64,000 nt of DNA from Lachnospiraceae bacterium (GCA_022793065.1 JAAWCE010000038.1:1-64000), one strand, 5' to 3'; positions 1 to 10,703 are shown, counted from the first letter of the stretch. The notes: generated by a model not told the origin, from the letters alone. Numbers and translations: made by a program.

Positions 1-123
1 AATGCAATCCCCATATACCGGCTAAAGTCCCGCGTCTTGGTACAATCGTGAAGAATCACATTCAGGGCAGCTTTATCATTTGTAGAAGGCTGCTCTTTCT
101 TTCTGCCCTGAATATGATACTTC
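1..123 (-). CDS. Possible partial ORF running off the left edge (reads MKYHIQGRKKEQPSTNDKAALNVILHDCTKTRDFSRYMGIA...), function unknown
   Basis: Open minus-strand frame from a GTG directly after an in-frame TAA to the window edge; no clear RBS; short. Confidence 0.25.
55..118. repeat. Imperfect inverted repeat ATCACATTCAGGGCAG / CTGCCCTGAATATGAT (15/16 match)
   Basis: Arms read directly at 55-70 and 103-118. Confidence 0.6.
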
Positions 124-255
124 ACTTAAGAATTATACCATAAATAGTAGAAATGTTCATATTTTATTCATTCATGCGTTTGTCGTGGGAAGTTGACACA
201 ATGAAAGTAAGTCCATTTTGCGATGTGATTTTTATCTGTATTTTTCTGGCAGTTA

Positions 256-361
256 TGGTATAATGTTGACACAAAAGGACGTTGTGTCAACTACTGATTC
301 CATATGCGCTAAAGCGCATCAAATTATGGTATAATGTTGACACAAAAGGGCATTGAGTCAA
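256..361 (+). promoter_or_regulatory. Two tandem modules: extended -10 (TGGTATAAT) immediately followed by dyad TTGACACAA-N7-TTGTGTCAA (second copy TTGACACAA-N7-TTGAGTCAA)
   Basis: TGGTATAAT at 256-264 and 327-335; dyads at 266-290 (perfect 9-bp arms) and 337-361 (8/9); extra half-site at 193-201. Confidence 0.6.
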
Positions 362-429
362 ATGCTGAATAAAAGATATTAACGTTAATGGGGGCATGAA
401 TGGAAAATGAATAGGAGGTGCGGCGTAGA

Positions 430-1023
430 ATGATAAATGACAGAGATGACCTTACATGGGAAGAAGTAAGAACGGAACATATTATACAGGATAAGTGGAT
501 AGATTTTCGGCGGTCGGCATATCGATTTCCCGATGGAACAGTATTTGAACCATATTATAGTTATAGCCGCAGGGATTATGTTGTTATAGTGGCATCTGAC
601 TGTGAGGGAAATTATCTCTGTGTGAGGCAGTTTCGACAGGGGATAAAGGAAGTCACCACAGAGTTCCCGGCAGGAGGTATAGAGCCATCTGATGGATTGG
701 AATATGGGACTGGAGATGGCAAAAAGAATGAACTGTCTGAGGATGCGTTAGACGCAGCAAAAAGGGAGCTGTTGGAAGAGACAGGCTATTCATCATCTGA
801 TTGGACGCATTTGATTACGATTCCTTCCAATGCAACTATAGGTGACAATTATGCGCATGTGTATAGGGCAAAAAAATGCCGTAAGGTCAGTGGACAGGAT
901 TTGGATGAGACGGAGTTCTTGAATGTGGAACTTCATACAGAACAGGAGATTGAGGAATTGATTCATACCGGCAAGTTCCAACAGGCGGTTCATGTGATGG
1001 CGTGGCTGTTGGCGAGAAGGTAA
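430..1023 (+). CDS. NUDIX hydrolase (ADP-ribose pyrophosphatase-like)
   Basis: NUDIX box-like AKRELLEETGYSSSDW preceded by EFPAGGIE; RBS AGGAGGTG just upstream of ATG 430. Confidence 0.85.
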   Translation: MINDRDDLTWEEVRTEHIIQDKWIDFRRSAYRFPDGTVFEPYYSYSRRDYVVIVASDCEGNYLCVRQFRQGIKEVTTEFPAGGIEPSDGLEYGTGDGKKNELSEDALDAAKRELLEETGYSSSDWTHLITIPSNATIGDNYAHVYRAKKCRKVSGQDLDETEFLNVELHTEQEIEELIHTGKFQQAVHVMAWLLARR

Positions 1024-1091
1024 GAATAATCATTGCATGGGGATAGGATGTATTAAATATGTGATGTATACGAGTTTGGAGAATAGAATAT

Positions 1092-2792
1092 ATGAGCAAA
1101 TACATAATGAAAAAGCTAATAGATCAATCGGTGCTGAATGAAGGGTTGACAGTTCCAATAAAAAAATATCAAGTGTTGTTGGATGGACTGGGAATCACAC
1201 TTCAAAAGGGTGAAAAACAAAACATCAAAGTTTGGCTGAAAGGAATCGAATATCAAGCTGTTATAAAATTTGTAGACTTAAAGGGAAAAAATTCCCAACG
1301 AACTGTAATTCAGATTAAATATAGTACGCTAAACCCTTTATGTCAGGCACTAAATTCTATATTTTCTTATAGTGCAAATGATATTGCCAAACGAAAGGAA
1401 GAGCTTTCCGGAGAAAAAAAGAAGTTATCGGTTAAAGATGAGTATATTGATATTTATGCTAATGATGATAAGACTTTGGAATTTATATGTCATTGTAAAC
1501 AAGTAGATGATTTTGGGGGAGAGATGCAAGATTCTTTTTTGGAGCCAGAAATACAAAAAGAAGATATAGTGAAGACAGAAATTGATCAGGAAGAATTGTT
1601 CCATGACGTTGAGGAAAGTGAAGATATGTTAGAGAATGGTGAGATAGAAGAAAATTGGGATACAAAAGAAATTCTATCAAGAATAAAGTCATACATATCA
1701 TCAAAAGGATTTTGCTATGAAGACGGACTGATAGAAAATTTTTACCTCAGTTTAAAATCTAAGCCTTTTGTTATTCTTGCAGGTGTAAGTGGGACAGGAA
1801 AAACAAGACTGGTAAAGTTGTTTGCAGAAGCAATAGGCGCGAAATATAAAATGGTTCCTGTAAGACCTGATTGGTCTGATTCATCAGATATTTTCGGACA
1901 TATAAATCTCAATGGAGAATTTGTTCCCGGAGCAATTACACAATATGTTTATGAAGCAGCACAGAATTTGAGAACACCTTATATGTTATGTCTGGATGAG
2001 ATGAATTTGGCCAGAGTGGAATATTATATGAGTGATATTCTGTCTGTAATGGAAAGCCGTGATTTTGGTGAAAATAGAAAAATTAGAACTGCACCATTAA
2101 TCACAAAAGAGCAATGTGGAAGTAAGCTTGATGGTCATAAATATGCCGATATGTGTTTTCCGGAGAATTTATATATAATTGGTACTGTAAATATGGATGA
2201 GACGACATTTCCATTTAGCAGAAAAGTTTTGGATCGGGCAAATACCATAGAGTTTTCAAATGTGGATTTGAAATCTCCATTTGAAGAATCCGTTGTGAGT
2301 TTTGATGGTAAGGTGGAAAGGGTTGGAAATTCATTTTTGAAAACACAGTATCTCATACTGCAGGAGGATTGTGTGGAGGAAGCGGAAGTAGTGGGAGTGT
2401 ATTGTTCAGAGTTGCAGTCAATAAACAGGATACTTCAGACTGCAAATGCGCATGTGGGATATCGTGTTCGGGATGAATTTATATTTTATCTTTTGAATAA
2501 TAAAAACGCAGATTTCCTTTTATCTGACACAGAGGCGATAGATAATGAAATTATGCAGAAGATTCTACCGCGGATTCAAGGAAGTGGTATAGTAATAAAA
2601 GAAATGTTGATAAAATTATTTCAATATTGTGTGGGTAGTTATGATATAATGCAAGCGGGACAGACGGATTTGGTGAAACAAATGTTGAAAAGAGCCAGAG
2701 ATTCTGACTGTAAATATAAGAAAAGTGCTGAAAAAATAACATTTATGGTAAGGAGATTAGAAGAGGATGGATTTACTTCCTATTGGTTCTGA
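1092..2792 (+). CDS. McrB-like AAA+ GTPase with non-canonical N-terminal domain
   Basis: Walker A GVSGTGKTR, Walker B LCLDEMNLARVEYYMSDILSVMESR, GTVNMDETTFPFSRKVLDRANTIEF typical of McrB motor domains. Confidence 0.85.
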   Translation: MSKYIMKKLIDQSVLNEGLTVPIKKYQVLLDGLGITLQKGEKQNIKVWLKGIEYQAVIKFVDLKGKNSQRTVIQIKYSTLNPLCQALNSIFSYSANDIAKRKEELSGEKKKLSVKDEYIDIYANDDKTLEFICHCKQVDDFGGEMQDSFLEPEIQKEDIVKTEIDQEELFHDVEESEDMLENGEIEENWDTKEILSRIKSYISSKGFCYEDGLIENFYLSLKSKPFVILAGVSGTGKTRLVKLFAEAIGAKYKMVPVRPDWSDSSDIFGHINLNGEFVPGAITQYVYEAAQNLRTPYMLCLDEMNLARVEYYMSDILSVMESRDFGENRKIRTAPLITKEQCGSKLDGHKYADMCFPENLYIIGTVNMDETTFPFSRKVLDRANTIEFSNVDLKSPFEESVVSFDGKVERVGNSFLKTQYLILQEDCVEEAEVVGVYCSELQSINRILQTANAHVGYRVRDEFIFYLLNNKNADFLLSDTEAIDNEIMQKILPRIQGSGIVIKEMLIKLFQYCVGSYDIMQAGQTDLVKQMLKRARDSDCKYKKSAEKITFMVRRLEEDGFTSYWF

Positions 2793-5229
2793 TGAACTGC
2801 TCTATATTCAGGCAGAGAGAGCAAATGTTATAATTAAGAGTATTGGAAGACATTCCTCATTTAGCAATACGATTCATGATAAAACTGAAGCTGTTCTGAA
2901 AGTAGTTAGTGAAGATTGTGTTAAGGTAGCTGTTTGGGATGGTACAGATTCTCTATTTTATGATAATCCAGAGATGAATATTGTGAATTGTATGGTACAT
3001 CCCATGTTTTTTGAACAGCAAAGGTATGAAATTATAATCGAGGCTGATTCTAATCAGGATATAGTAAGCTTTTGGCATGATAATATAAATATCAGGAATA
3101 AGATTACGCGGGCGAGCCGCAAACATAATCTTTTGTCCGGCGTTATAAATTTTGGAAATGAAATTGGATTTTCGGATTTCGTTATCAAGATAAATGGAAA
3201 TGAGTACATAAGAATTGTAATAGAAGTATATCCGTCAAAATTAAGCTATAAGGAGGATTATCAGGCAATTTTAGCCGATGTAACAGCAGAAATTTATAAC
3301 CTGGCATTCGATTTCTTGAAAAAAACGTATCATGGATATGGACAAGGGGATAAAGTCGAAAGCAGTCCAGTGGAATTTTTCGCGGTAATACGAAAAATTT
3401 ATCAGGATTTTATCAGGGCGGTAGATAAGATTATAGGACAACCACATCATATTTTGAACAACTGTTATGAAGTATTGCCAGAGCATAAGGTTGCCAGAGT
3501 GGATAAGAGAGGATACCGCTGGTTGGAAAAGCATCCGGATCATGTTATGAGGGGTGAAGGCAGGATCATGGCGGATAGGGCACTGGCGGCCAGGAAACAG
3601 GTCACATATAATACAAAAGAAAATTGTATGGTCAAATACATTCTTCAAATGATTGCAAAGAAACTGGAGACGTTTCGGGCAAATTATTTGCTGATGCAAA
3701 GAAACAAAGATGAAAGTATTTTAAATGAAATAGATAACATGATATTTAGTATTAAAAGGCGTATGCGGACTTCTTTCTTAAAAGAAATAGATGCGAAGGA
3801 AGTAAATACGGGAATGTCCCTTGTATTTTCCATGGCGCCCGGATACAGAATTCTATACAAACACTACCTGATGTTAATGAGAGGCTTGTCTGTTTCAGGT
3901 GGGATATTTGATATTTCATTGAAGGATATGTCGCTTTTGTATGAATATTGGTGTTTTATCAAATTAAATAGCATATTGAGAGATCGGTATGAATTGATTT
4001 CTCAGGATATTATAAAGATAAAGGAAAACGGACTGTTTATTTCCCTGGTAAAAGGGCAGGGTTCTCAGGTAAAATATCGGAATATGAATAATGGGGATGT
4101 AATAAAACTTTCTTATAATCCCAGGATAGAAAATAGTCCCACTATTACACAAAGACCAGATAATGTGCTTTCTCTTAAGAAATATAATGGGTTGGGCAGA
4201 GAGCAGCAATATGAATATGTATTTGATGCAAAATATCGGATAAATCCCGCACTTCCTGGCACGGACTATTACAATTTAGTTTCATGTGACCCTGGACCGG
4301 AAGTGGATGATATTAACACAATGCATCGTTATAGGGACGCGATTGTTTATCAAAAGGGAGCGATGTCTTTTGAAAGAACTATGTTTGGAGCATATGTCTT
4401 GTTTCCTTATGCGGACTTGGAAAGATACAAAAAACACAAATTCTATAAAAGCATAGAAGAAGTAAATATTGGTGGAATACCGTTTCTTCCGTCAGCTACA
4501 GGGATGGTTGTTGAAATACTGGAAGAACTAATTGCAGATTCACAAGAATCAGCATTTGAAAGAACTATATTGCCCAGAGGAATAGAAGAAAAATTGGCCA
4601 GGGTAAACTGGAAATACAGGGATGTTTTGGTTGGCAGTTTAAAAAGTAAAGCGCAGCTTAAAGTAAACCTGCAACATAAATTTTACCACATTCCAGCGAG
4701 TAAATTGCCGGAAAATATGTTGCCAATACATTATGTTGCCATTTATCAGTCAAGAAATTTATTTCAGGAGGAAGCGGGAATTCGATATTATGGTATGGTG
4801 ACAAAATGTATTCCGGTCAGAAGAAATGAGATAACAGAGATACCATCTAATTCAATAGAGGATTATTATCGGATTGAAGTTGAAGCGTGGAAGCAGCTTT
4901 CGCAGGTGGTGGCGCCTGGGGAATTTGGGCAGGTAAGGTGTTTTACAAATTTGTTTCTTTTGGAGCATAGTGTGGAATATCCGGAGATTTTGCTTAAATC
5001 GGAGGAAGAGTTTAGACTATATTCGGAACTAAAGCGGGTGGTAAAGAACACAGAGATAGATGGAGAAGGGAATGAGATAGGATTTCGGATTAGCAATTTA
5101 CTCATACTATTTGAAGGCAAGGAAATACATATTTATCATGAGCACAAATTGATTGCCAGGTATGATATCAATGAATTTGTCAGGAAGCCCAATGTTATTT
5201 TCAGGCGGATACGAAAAAGGCTTGTATGA
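2767..5229 (+). CDS. DUF2357 domain protein with PD-(D/E)XK nuclease-like region (McrC-like partner)
   Basis: Overlaps the McrB-like ORF by 26 bp; contains FDAKYRINP-type (D/E)xK motif; length and position typical of DUF2357 partners of McrB. Confidence 0.75.
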   Translation: MDLLPIGSDELLYIQAERANVIIKSIGRHSSFSNTIHDKTEAVLKVVSEDCVKVAVWDGTDSLFYDNPEMNIVNCMVHPMFFEQQRYEIIIEADSNQDIVSFWHDNINIRNKITRASRKHNLLSGVINFGNEIGFSDFVIKINGNEYIRIVIEVYPSKLSYKEDYQAILADVTAEIYNLAFDFLKKTYHGYGQGDKVESSPVEFFAVIRKIYQDFIRAVDKIIGQPHHILNNCYEVLPEHKVARVDKRGYRWLEKHPDHVMRGEGRIMADRALAARKQVTYNTKENCMVKYILQMIAKKLETFRANYLLMQRNKDESILNEIDNMIFSIKRRMRTSFLKEIDAKEVNTGMSLVFSMAPGYRILYKHYLMLMRGLSVSGGIFDISLKDMSLLYEYWCFIKLNSILRDRYELISQDIIKIKENGLFISLVKGQGSQVKYRNMNNGDVIKLSYNPRIENSPTITQRPDNVLSLKKYNGLGREQQYEYVFDAKYRINPALPGTDYYNLVSCDPGPEVDDINTMHRYRDAIVYQKGAMSFERTMFGAYVLFPYADLERYKKHKFYKSIEEVNIGGIPFLPSATGMVVEILEELIADSQESAFERTILPRGIEEKLARVNWKYRDVLVGSLKSKAQLKVNLQHKFYHIPASKLPENMLPIHYVAIYQSRNLFQEEAGIRYYGMVTKCIPVRRNEITEIPSNSIEDYYRIEVEAWKQLSQVVAPGEFGQVRCFTNLFLLEHSVEYPEILLKSEEEFRLYSELKRVVKNTEIDGEGNEIGFRISNLLILFEGKEIHIYHEHKLIARYDINEFVRKPNVIFRRIRKRLV

Positions 5230-5294
5230 CAAGGCGTAGGGGTGAAAATGAAATATCTTACAAATATATGATGTTTGTAGTATTTAATCAACAA

Positions 5295-6641
5295 TCACCC
5301 CCCCAATCGAAACTCTCTGCTGGATTCCAGGCGTTCTTTCATAATGTGTTCCATCCCTTCATCCGTGGGCAGATAATAGCGTTTATTCTTCAAACTGTCC
5401 GGCAGGCAGGTCATGCGGGCAATTTTCTCTTCGGTATCGTGGGCATAGGTGTAGTCTTTTCCGTACTGCAACGCTTCCATTAATTTTGTAGGGGCATTGC
5501 GGATGTTCAGGGGGACCGGTTCGGCAAGCTGTGCCAAGGCATCTTTTTTAGCCGTCTCATAGGCGCTGTATACGGCATTGGAACGGGGCGCTAAGGAGAG
5601 ATAAATGACGGTTTGCGCCAGGTTAATATTACATTCGGGCATACCGTTAAAATGACACGCCTGGTATGCCGCAACGGCAAGCTGCAGCGCATTATTGTCC
5701 GCCAGTCCAATATCTTCACTGGCAAAACGGATTAGTCTGCGGGCGATAAACAGGGGGTCTTCTCCGGCTTCTAACATGCGGGCTAACCAGTATACTGCAG
5801 CGTCGGGGTCAGAGTTGCGCATGGATTTATGCAGAGCGGAGATTAGGTTATAATGTTCCTCCCCTTTTTTGTCGTATAGTAAAGTTTTCTTGCCAAGGCA
5901 TTGTTCCAAGGTGTTTTTGGTTATAGTAATGGAACCGTCGGGAGAAATTTCTCCATTCAGGACGGCCATCTCCAGTGTATTCAGTGCAGCGCGGGCGTCT
6001 CCGTTTGCGAAACCGGCAATGGTGCCAAGCAGTTCGTCGGCAATATGAATGGTAGTGCTGCCAAAACCGTTTGTGTCGTGCAGTGCAAAAGAGAGTAGTT
6101 CGGTCAAGTCGGAGGGCGTCAGTGATTTCAGCACAAATACCTTGCAGCGTGACAGCAGGGCGGCATTGATTTCAAAGGAAGGATTCTCCGTTGTGGCGCC
6201 TATGAGGGTGATGCTGCCTTTTTCAACATAGGGAAGAAAGGCATCTTGCTGTGCTTTGTTGAATCTGTGTATTTCGTCCACAAAGCAAAGGGTGCGGACG
6301 CCAAAAATACGGTTTTCTTCCGCTTGTTTCATAATTTCCTTAATTTCTTTGATGCCGCTGGTGACGGCGCTGAAATTTACAAAGGCGGATTGGGTACGGT
6401 TTGCAATGATGCTTGCAAGGGTTGTTTTGCCCACGCCGGGGGGACCCCAGAAAATCATGGAAGGAATCATATCCTTCTCCAACATTTGGCGTAAAATCAT
6501 ACCTTTTCCCAAGAGATGTTTCTGGCCGATATAGTGTTCCAAATCAAGAGGACGCATACGGTCGGCAAGGGGCGTTTGGGCCAGGGTATGGGGGGATTCT
6601 GTTTGCATATCAAATATAGATAGTTGATTCATTTGTTTCAT
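5295..6641 (-). CDS. rarA: Replication-associated recombination protein A (MgsA/RarA AAA+ ATPase)
   Basis: RMRPLDLEHYIGQKHLLG, WGPPGVGKTTLA, DEIHRFNKAQQDAFLPYVE, GATTENPSFEIN. Confidence 0.95.
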   Translation of the reverse strand: MKQMNQLSIFDMQTESPHTLAQTPLADRMRPLDLEHYIGQKHLLGKGMILRQMLEKDMIPSMIFWGPPGVGKTTLASIIANRTQSAFVNFSAVTSGIKEIKEIMKQAEENRIFGVRTLCFVDEIHRFNKAQQDAFLPYVEKGSITLIGATTENPSFEINAALLSRCKVFVLKSLTPSDLTELLSFALHDTNGFGSTTIHIADELLGTIAGFANGDARAALNTLEMAVLNGEISPDGSITITKNTLEQCLGKKTLLYDKKGEEHYNLISALHKSMRNSDPDAAVYWLARMLEAGEDPLFIARRLIRFASEDIGLADNNALQLAVAAYQACHFNGMPECNINLAQTVIYLSLAPRSNAVYSAYETAKKDALAQLAEPVPLNIRNAPTKLMEALQYGKDYTYAHDTEEKIARMTCLPDSLKNKRYYLPTDEGMEHIMKERLESSREFRLGG

Positions 6642-7106
6642 CTCAGCCGCCCTTTCCCCAGAGAATATGATTGCCGTTATTTCCAAAAGTGGATCTTTTT
6701 GTGCGCCGTAAAAAGTGTGGAATTGCAAAACGTATGTTCATAAACTATTTTAACATATTTTGTACAGGTTGACAACTATCTAAAATCATTTTATATGCGT
6801 TGGCTTTTCGTTCTGGGGGCTGAAATCATATTTTACCAATCGGTATGCTTTGCTCTTGATGATTGTCTCCTATTGTGCTGCGCATATGAAGGATAACAGT
6901 TTGGGGATAAGAATTACAAAACTAATATCTTTAAAACTGCTTTTTAAGTTTGGAGCGGATCTATTGAAGATTTGCATGTAATTCCTGATGAAGATGAATA
7001 AATTAGAGTATCAACTGCCAGATAAAGAGAATTCCGGCAGTTGTAATAGGAAAATTTATGAAAATCTTGCTGATACAATAAAAACATAGTTTGGGAAAGA
7101 GAAGTA

Positions 7107-7631
7107 TTAAAGCTTTTCAGGTTCCGGATATTCCACTCCAAAGCAGTCAACAGTGACCTGTTCCATGACCTGATTCTCATAGGGCCGGTCTGCCAGGTCA
7201 TCTGTGGGGGTTTCCGCAATGCGATTCACCACATCCATTCCTTCGATTACTTTTCCGAAAGCGGCATATTGTCCGTCTAAATGGGGTGCATTTTTGTGCA
7301 TGATAAAGAACTGGGAACCGGCGGAGTCAGGGTCCATTGCCCTGGCCATGGATAGTACCCCCTGCGTATGTTTCAGAGAATTTTCTACGCCATTTTTAGC
7401 AAATTCTCCTTTAATGCAGTAGCCGGGGCCGCCCATACCCGTACCTTCGGGACAACCGCCCTGAATCATAAAGCCCTTAATGACGCGATGAAAAATTAAC
7501 CCATCATAGAACTTTTGATTGATCAGACTGATAAAATTGCTGACAGAAATGGGTGCGATCTCCGGATAGAGTTCCAGACGGATAAGTTCTCCGCCTTTCA
7601 TAGTAATGGTAACAATAGGATTTTGTGCCAT
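7107..7631 (-). CDS. Cyclophilin-type peptidyl-prolyl cis-trans isomerase
   Basis: [59 protein letters not shown] upstream of ATG 7631. Confidence 0.95.
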   Translation of the reverse strand: MAQNPIVTITMKGGELIRLELYPEIAPISVSNFISLINQKFYDGLIFHRVIKGFMIQGGCPEGTGMGGPGYCIKGEFAKNGVENSLKHTQGVLSMARAMDPDSAGSQFFIMHKNAPHLDGQYAAFGKVIEGMDVVNRIAETPTDDLADRPYENQVMEQVTVDCFGVEYPEPEKL

Positions 7632-7815
7632 ATCGTAAGATTCCTTTCCTGATTTCATATAATATATCATTATTTGATTTTGGGATATATTATTGACTTA
7701 TCTTTTTATTCTATATCAGAAACAGTACAAATACAAGAGGTATGTTGTATAGGGCTGCAGGTTTGATGATATATCATGCGGAAAATGGTAAGTAAAGTGA
7801 TATGGAAAAGGGAAA

Positions 7816-8217
7816 TCAGGGATTTTGCAGCATGATAACATATCGGCCGTCCATATACTGAAAGCCGTTTTCTATGTAATATTGTATCAGGGGCTTATTT
7901 TCCGCAAGTAAAATAATGTAAAGATAATTTTTATATTTTTCTTTCATGCGCCGCAGTAATTCCTTTCCGATTCCCTGACCCTGGTAAGTGGGATTGACAC
8001 ATATGTAATGTACATATGCTGTCAACTCGCTGTCGTCGATGGCGTTTGCAAGCCCCACCAGTTTATCCTGGTCCCATGCAGTGAATACGGTCTCACAATG
8101 GTCGAGCGCTTTTTTTAATCTCTCAGGGTAGTTGCCGGAGATCCAGTCAACAGATTGAAATAATTCCTGCAGATCTTTGGCGGTATATTCTTTTGCGTCG
8201 GTGTATGTAATATTCAT
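7816..8217 (-). CDS. GNAT family N-acetyltransferase
   Basis: ICVNPTYQGQGIGKELLRRMKEKY acetyl-CoA-binding motif. Confidence 0.9.
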   Translation of the reverse strand: MNITYTDAKEYTAKDLQELFQSVDWISGNYPERLKKALDHCETVFTAWDQDKLVGLANAIDDSELTAYVHYICVNPTYQGQGIGKELLRRMKEKYKNYLYIILLAENKPLIQYYIENGFQYMDGRYVIMLQNP

Positions 8218-8453
8218 TGGGGGTGTCTGCCTTTCTTTTTCTTATTAACATGTCAATTATAACTTCTATTTTATAATATGGTAAGACAAATGATAACCGA
8301 AATGAAGGATATTTTTAAAAATATTTTCCTGTTCGGAACTGTGTTTAATTTTGTCGATGCTCATAGTTTATCACATCTTTTGCCATATGGCTACCGAAAG
8401 TAATCATTTTGAGTGTTAAGGTAATTTGTTCGAGAAATTTTAGAGAAAATACA

Positions 8454-8521
8454 TTGCAAATCATCAAGGACTATGTTAAACTTATAGCCATGAAATGATA
8501 AAAAAATAACAATCATCATTT
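8454..8521 (+). promoter_or_regulatory. Putative promoter of thl operon (TTGCAA-N17-TAAACT) with downstream dyad AAATGAT-N15-ATCATTT
   Basis: -35 8454-8459, -10 8477-8482, dyad 8493-8499/8515-8521. Confidence 0.5.
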
Positions 8522-8557
8522 ACAGTATTGTAATAACGAAATGTGGAGGAAAGACAA

Positions 8558-9742
8558 ATGGCAAAAAAAGTAGTTTTGGCAGGCGCATGCCGTACCGCGA
8601 TTGGCACCATGGGCGGTACATTGAGCACTACTCCCGCAGCCGAGTTGGGAGCAATTGTGATTAAAGAAGCGTTAAACCGTGCAGGAGTAAAGCCGGAGGA
8701 TGTGGATCAGGTGTACATGGGATGCGTCATCCAGGCAGGCCAGGGACAGAATGTGGCCCGCCAGGCATCCATTAAAGCAGGACTTCCCATTGAAGTGCCG
8801 GCTGTTACCATGAATGTTGTCTGCGGTTCCGGTTTGAACTGTGTCAACCAGGCGGCGCAAATGATTTTGGCAGGGGATGCGGATATTGTTGTGGCCGGCG
8901 GTATGGAAAATATGTCTATGGCGCCCTATGCCATTCCCCAGGCTCGTTATGGATATAGAATGAATAACGGCACTCTTGTGGACACCATGATTAAGGATGC
9001 CTTGTGGGATGCGTTTAACGATTATCACATGATTACCACTGCGGACAACATTTGCCGTGAGTGGGGGCTGACCAGGGAAGAATTGGATGAGTTCGCGCTG
9101 AAGAGTCAGCAGAAGGCGGAAGCAGCACAGAAATCAGGTGCGTTTGATGCGGAAATCGTTCCTGTGATGGTAAAGAAAAAGAAAGAAACAATTGAGTTCA
9201 AAGTGGATGAAGGCCCTCGCGCCGGTTCAACCATAGAAGGATTGGCTAAACTTCGTTCTATCAATCCTGACGGATTTGTTACCGCTGGTAATGCTTCAGG
9301 CATCAATGACGGTGCGGCTGCCATTGTGGTGATGAGCGAGGAGAAAGCGAAGGAGCTGGGTGTGAAACCTATGGCTACTTATGTGGCAGGGGCTTTGGCT
9401 GGTGTTCGTCCCGAAGTTATGGGAATTGGTCCTGTGGCATCGACGAAGAAAGTTCTGGCTAAGACTGGCATGAAGATTGAGGACTTTGATATTATTGAGG
9501 CAAACGAGGCTTTTGCGGCACAGTCTGTTGCAGTGGGCAAGGATCTTGGTATTGACGTAGATAAACAGTTGAACCCCAATGGCGGCGCTATTGCGCTGGG
9601 TCATCCGGTAGGCGCATCGGGATGCCGTATCCTTGTGACGCTGCTGCATGAAATGCAGGCAAAGGGTGCGAAGACGGGTCTTGCTACGCTGTGTATCGGC
9701 GGCGGCATGGGATGTTCTACCATTGTTAAGATAGAAGATTAA
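8558..9742 (+). CDS. thlA: Acetyl-CoA acetyltransferase (thiolase)
   Basis: [42 protein letters not shown] thiolase signatures. Confidence 0.97.
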   Translation: MAKKVVLAGACRTAIGTMGGTLSTTPAAELGAIVIKEALNRAGVKPEDVDQVYMGCVIQAGQGQNVARQASIKAGLPIEVPAVTMNVVCGSGLNCVNQAAQMILAGDADIVVAGGMENMSMAPYAIPQARYGYRMNNGTLVDTMIKDALWDAFNDYHMITTADNICREWGLTREELDEFALKSQQKAEAAQKSGAFDAEIVPVMVKKKKETIEFKVDEGPRAGSTIEGLAKLRSINPDGFVTAGNASGINDGAAAIVVMSEEKAKELGVKPMATYVAGALAGVRPEVMGIGPVASTKKVLAKTGMKIEDFDIIEANEAFAAQSVAVGKDLGIDVDKQLNPNGGAIALGHPVGASGCRILVTLLHEMQAKGAKTGLATLCIGGGMGCSTIVKIED

Positions 9743-9856
9743 AACAACAATCGGCCAAAAGGAACAAAATGAGCGGATAGAATCCGGACAGGATTGTATC
9801 CGCATGTGTTGGGCGGCATAAATTGCCTTAATTGATTGGGAAAAATGGAGAAGAAA

Positions 9857-10642
9857 ATGGAATATATCGTATATGAGCAGAAGGGAGAATATGCTATTGT
9901 CACAATTAGTCGTGAGAAGGCATTGAACGCCCTGAATTCTGCAGTGTTAGAAGAACTTGACAAAGTTTTGGATGAAGTGGATTTGGAGACTGTGCGCTGT
10001 CTGATAGTCACGGGAGCAGGACAGAAATCCTTCGTTGCCGGCGCTGATATTGGAGAGATGAGCAATTTAAGCAAGGCGGAAGGGGAAGCGTTTGGCAAGA
10101 AGGGGAACGATGTGTTCCGCAGACTGGAGAAATTCCCCATTCCTGTAATCGCAGCAGTAAACGGTTTTGCCCTGGGCGGCGGCTGTGAACTTTCCATGAG
10201 TTGTGATATTAGGATTTGTTCCGAAAATGCCGTATTTGGACAGCCGGAAGTGGGATTGGGTATCACGCCGGGATTTGGAGGCACGCAGCGTCTGGCGCGT
10301 CTGGTTGGCGCGGGTATGGCAAAGCAGATGATTTATACGGCACGCAATATTAAGGCGGAAGAGGCGTATCGAATCGGTCTGGTAAACGGGGTATATCCTC
10401 AAGAGGAATTGCTTCCGGCAGCGGAGAAAATGGCGGCCGGAATTGCTAAGAACGCGCCGATAGCCGTTCGCAATTGTAAGAGAGCCATCAATGAAGGTCT
10501 GGATGTGGATATGGATGAGGCGTTAATCATAGAAGAAAAACTCTTTGGCAACTGCTTTGAGACTGAGGATCAAAAATATGGTATGGCGTTCTTCCTGGAT
10601 AAGAATAAGGAGAAAGTGAAGGCTCCTTTTCAGAACAAATAA
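9857..10642 (+). CDS. crt: 3-hydroxybutyryl-CoA dehydratase (crotonase)
   Basis: Enoyl-CoA hydratase signature VIAAVNGFALGGGCELSMSCDIRI; operon context. Confidence 0.95.
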   Translation: MEYIVYEQKGEYAIVTISREKALNALNSAVLEELDKVLDEVDLETVRCLIVTGAGQKSFVAGADIGEMSNLSKAEGEAFGKKGNDVFRRLEKFPIPVIAAVNGFALGGGCELSMSCDIRICSENAVFGQPEVGLGITPGFGGTQRLARLVGAGMAKQMIYTARNIKAEEAYRIGLVNGVYPQEELLPAAEKMAAGIAKNAPIAVRNCKRAINEGLDVDMDEALIIEEKLFGNCFETEDQKYGMAFFLDKNKEKVKAPFQNK

Positions 10643-10703
10643 TTTTTAGAGAAAATAGCATGGAGTGAACATAGTAAAATCAGATGTGAAGGAGGAAATG
10701 AGA

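Noticed and set aside
5901-6619. Several plus-strand ORFs within rarA
   Set aside because: Overlapping in opposite strand to a clear rarA gene; no RBS or domain evidence.
6944-7219. Small minus-strand ORF in the rarA-cyclophilin region
   Set aside because: Overlaps the 3' end of the cyclophilin gene out of frame; no motif.
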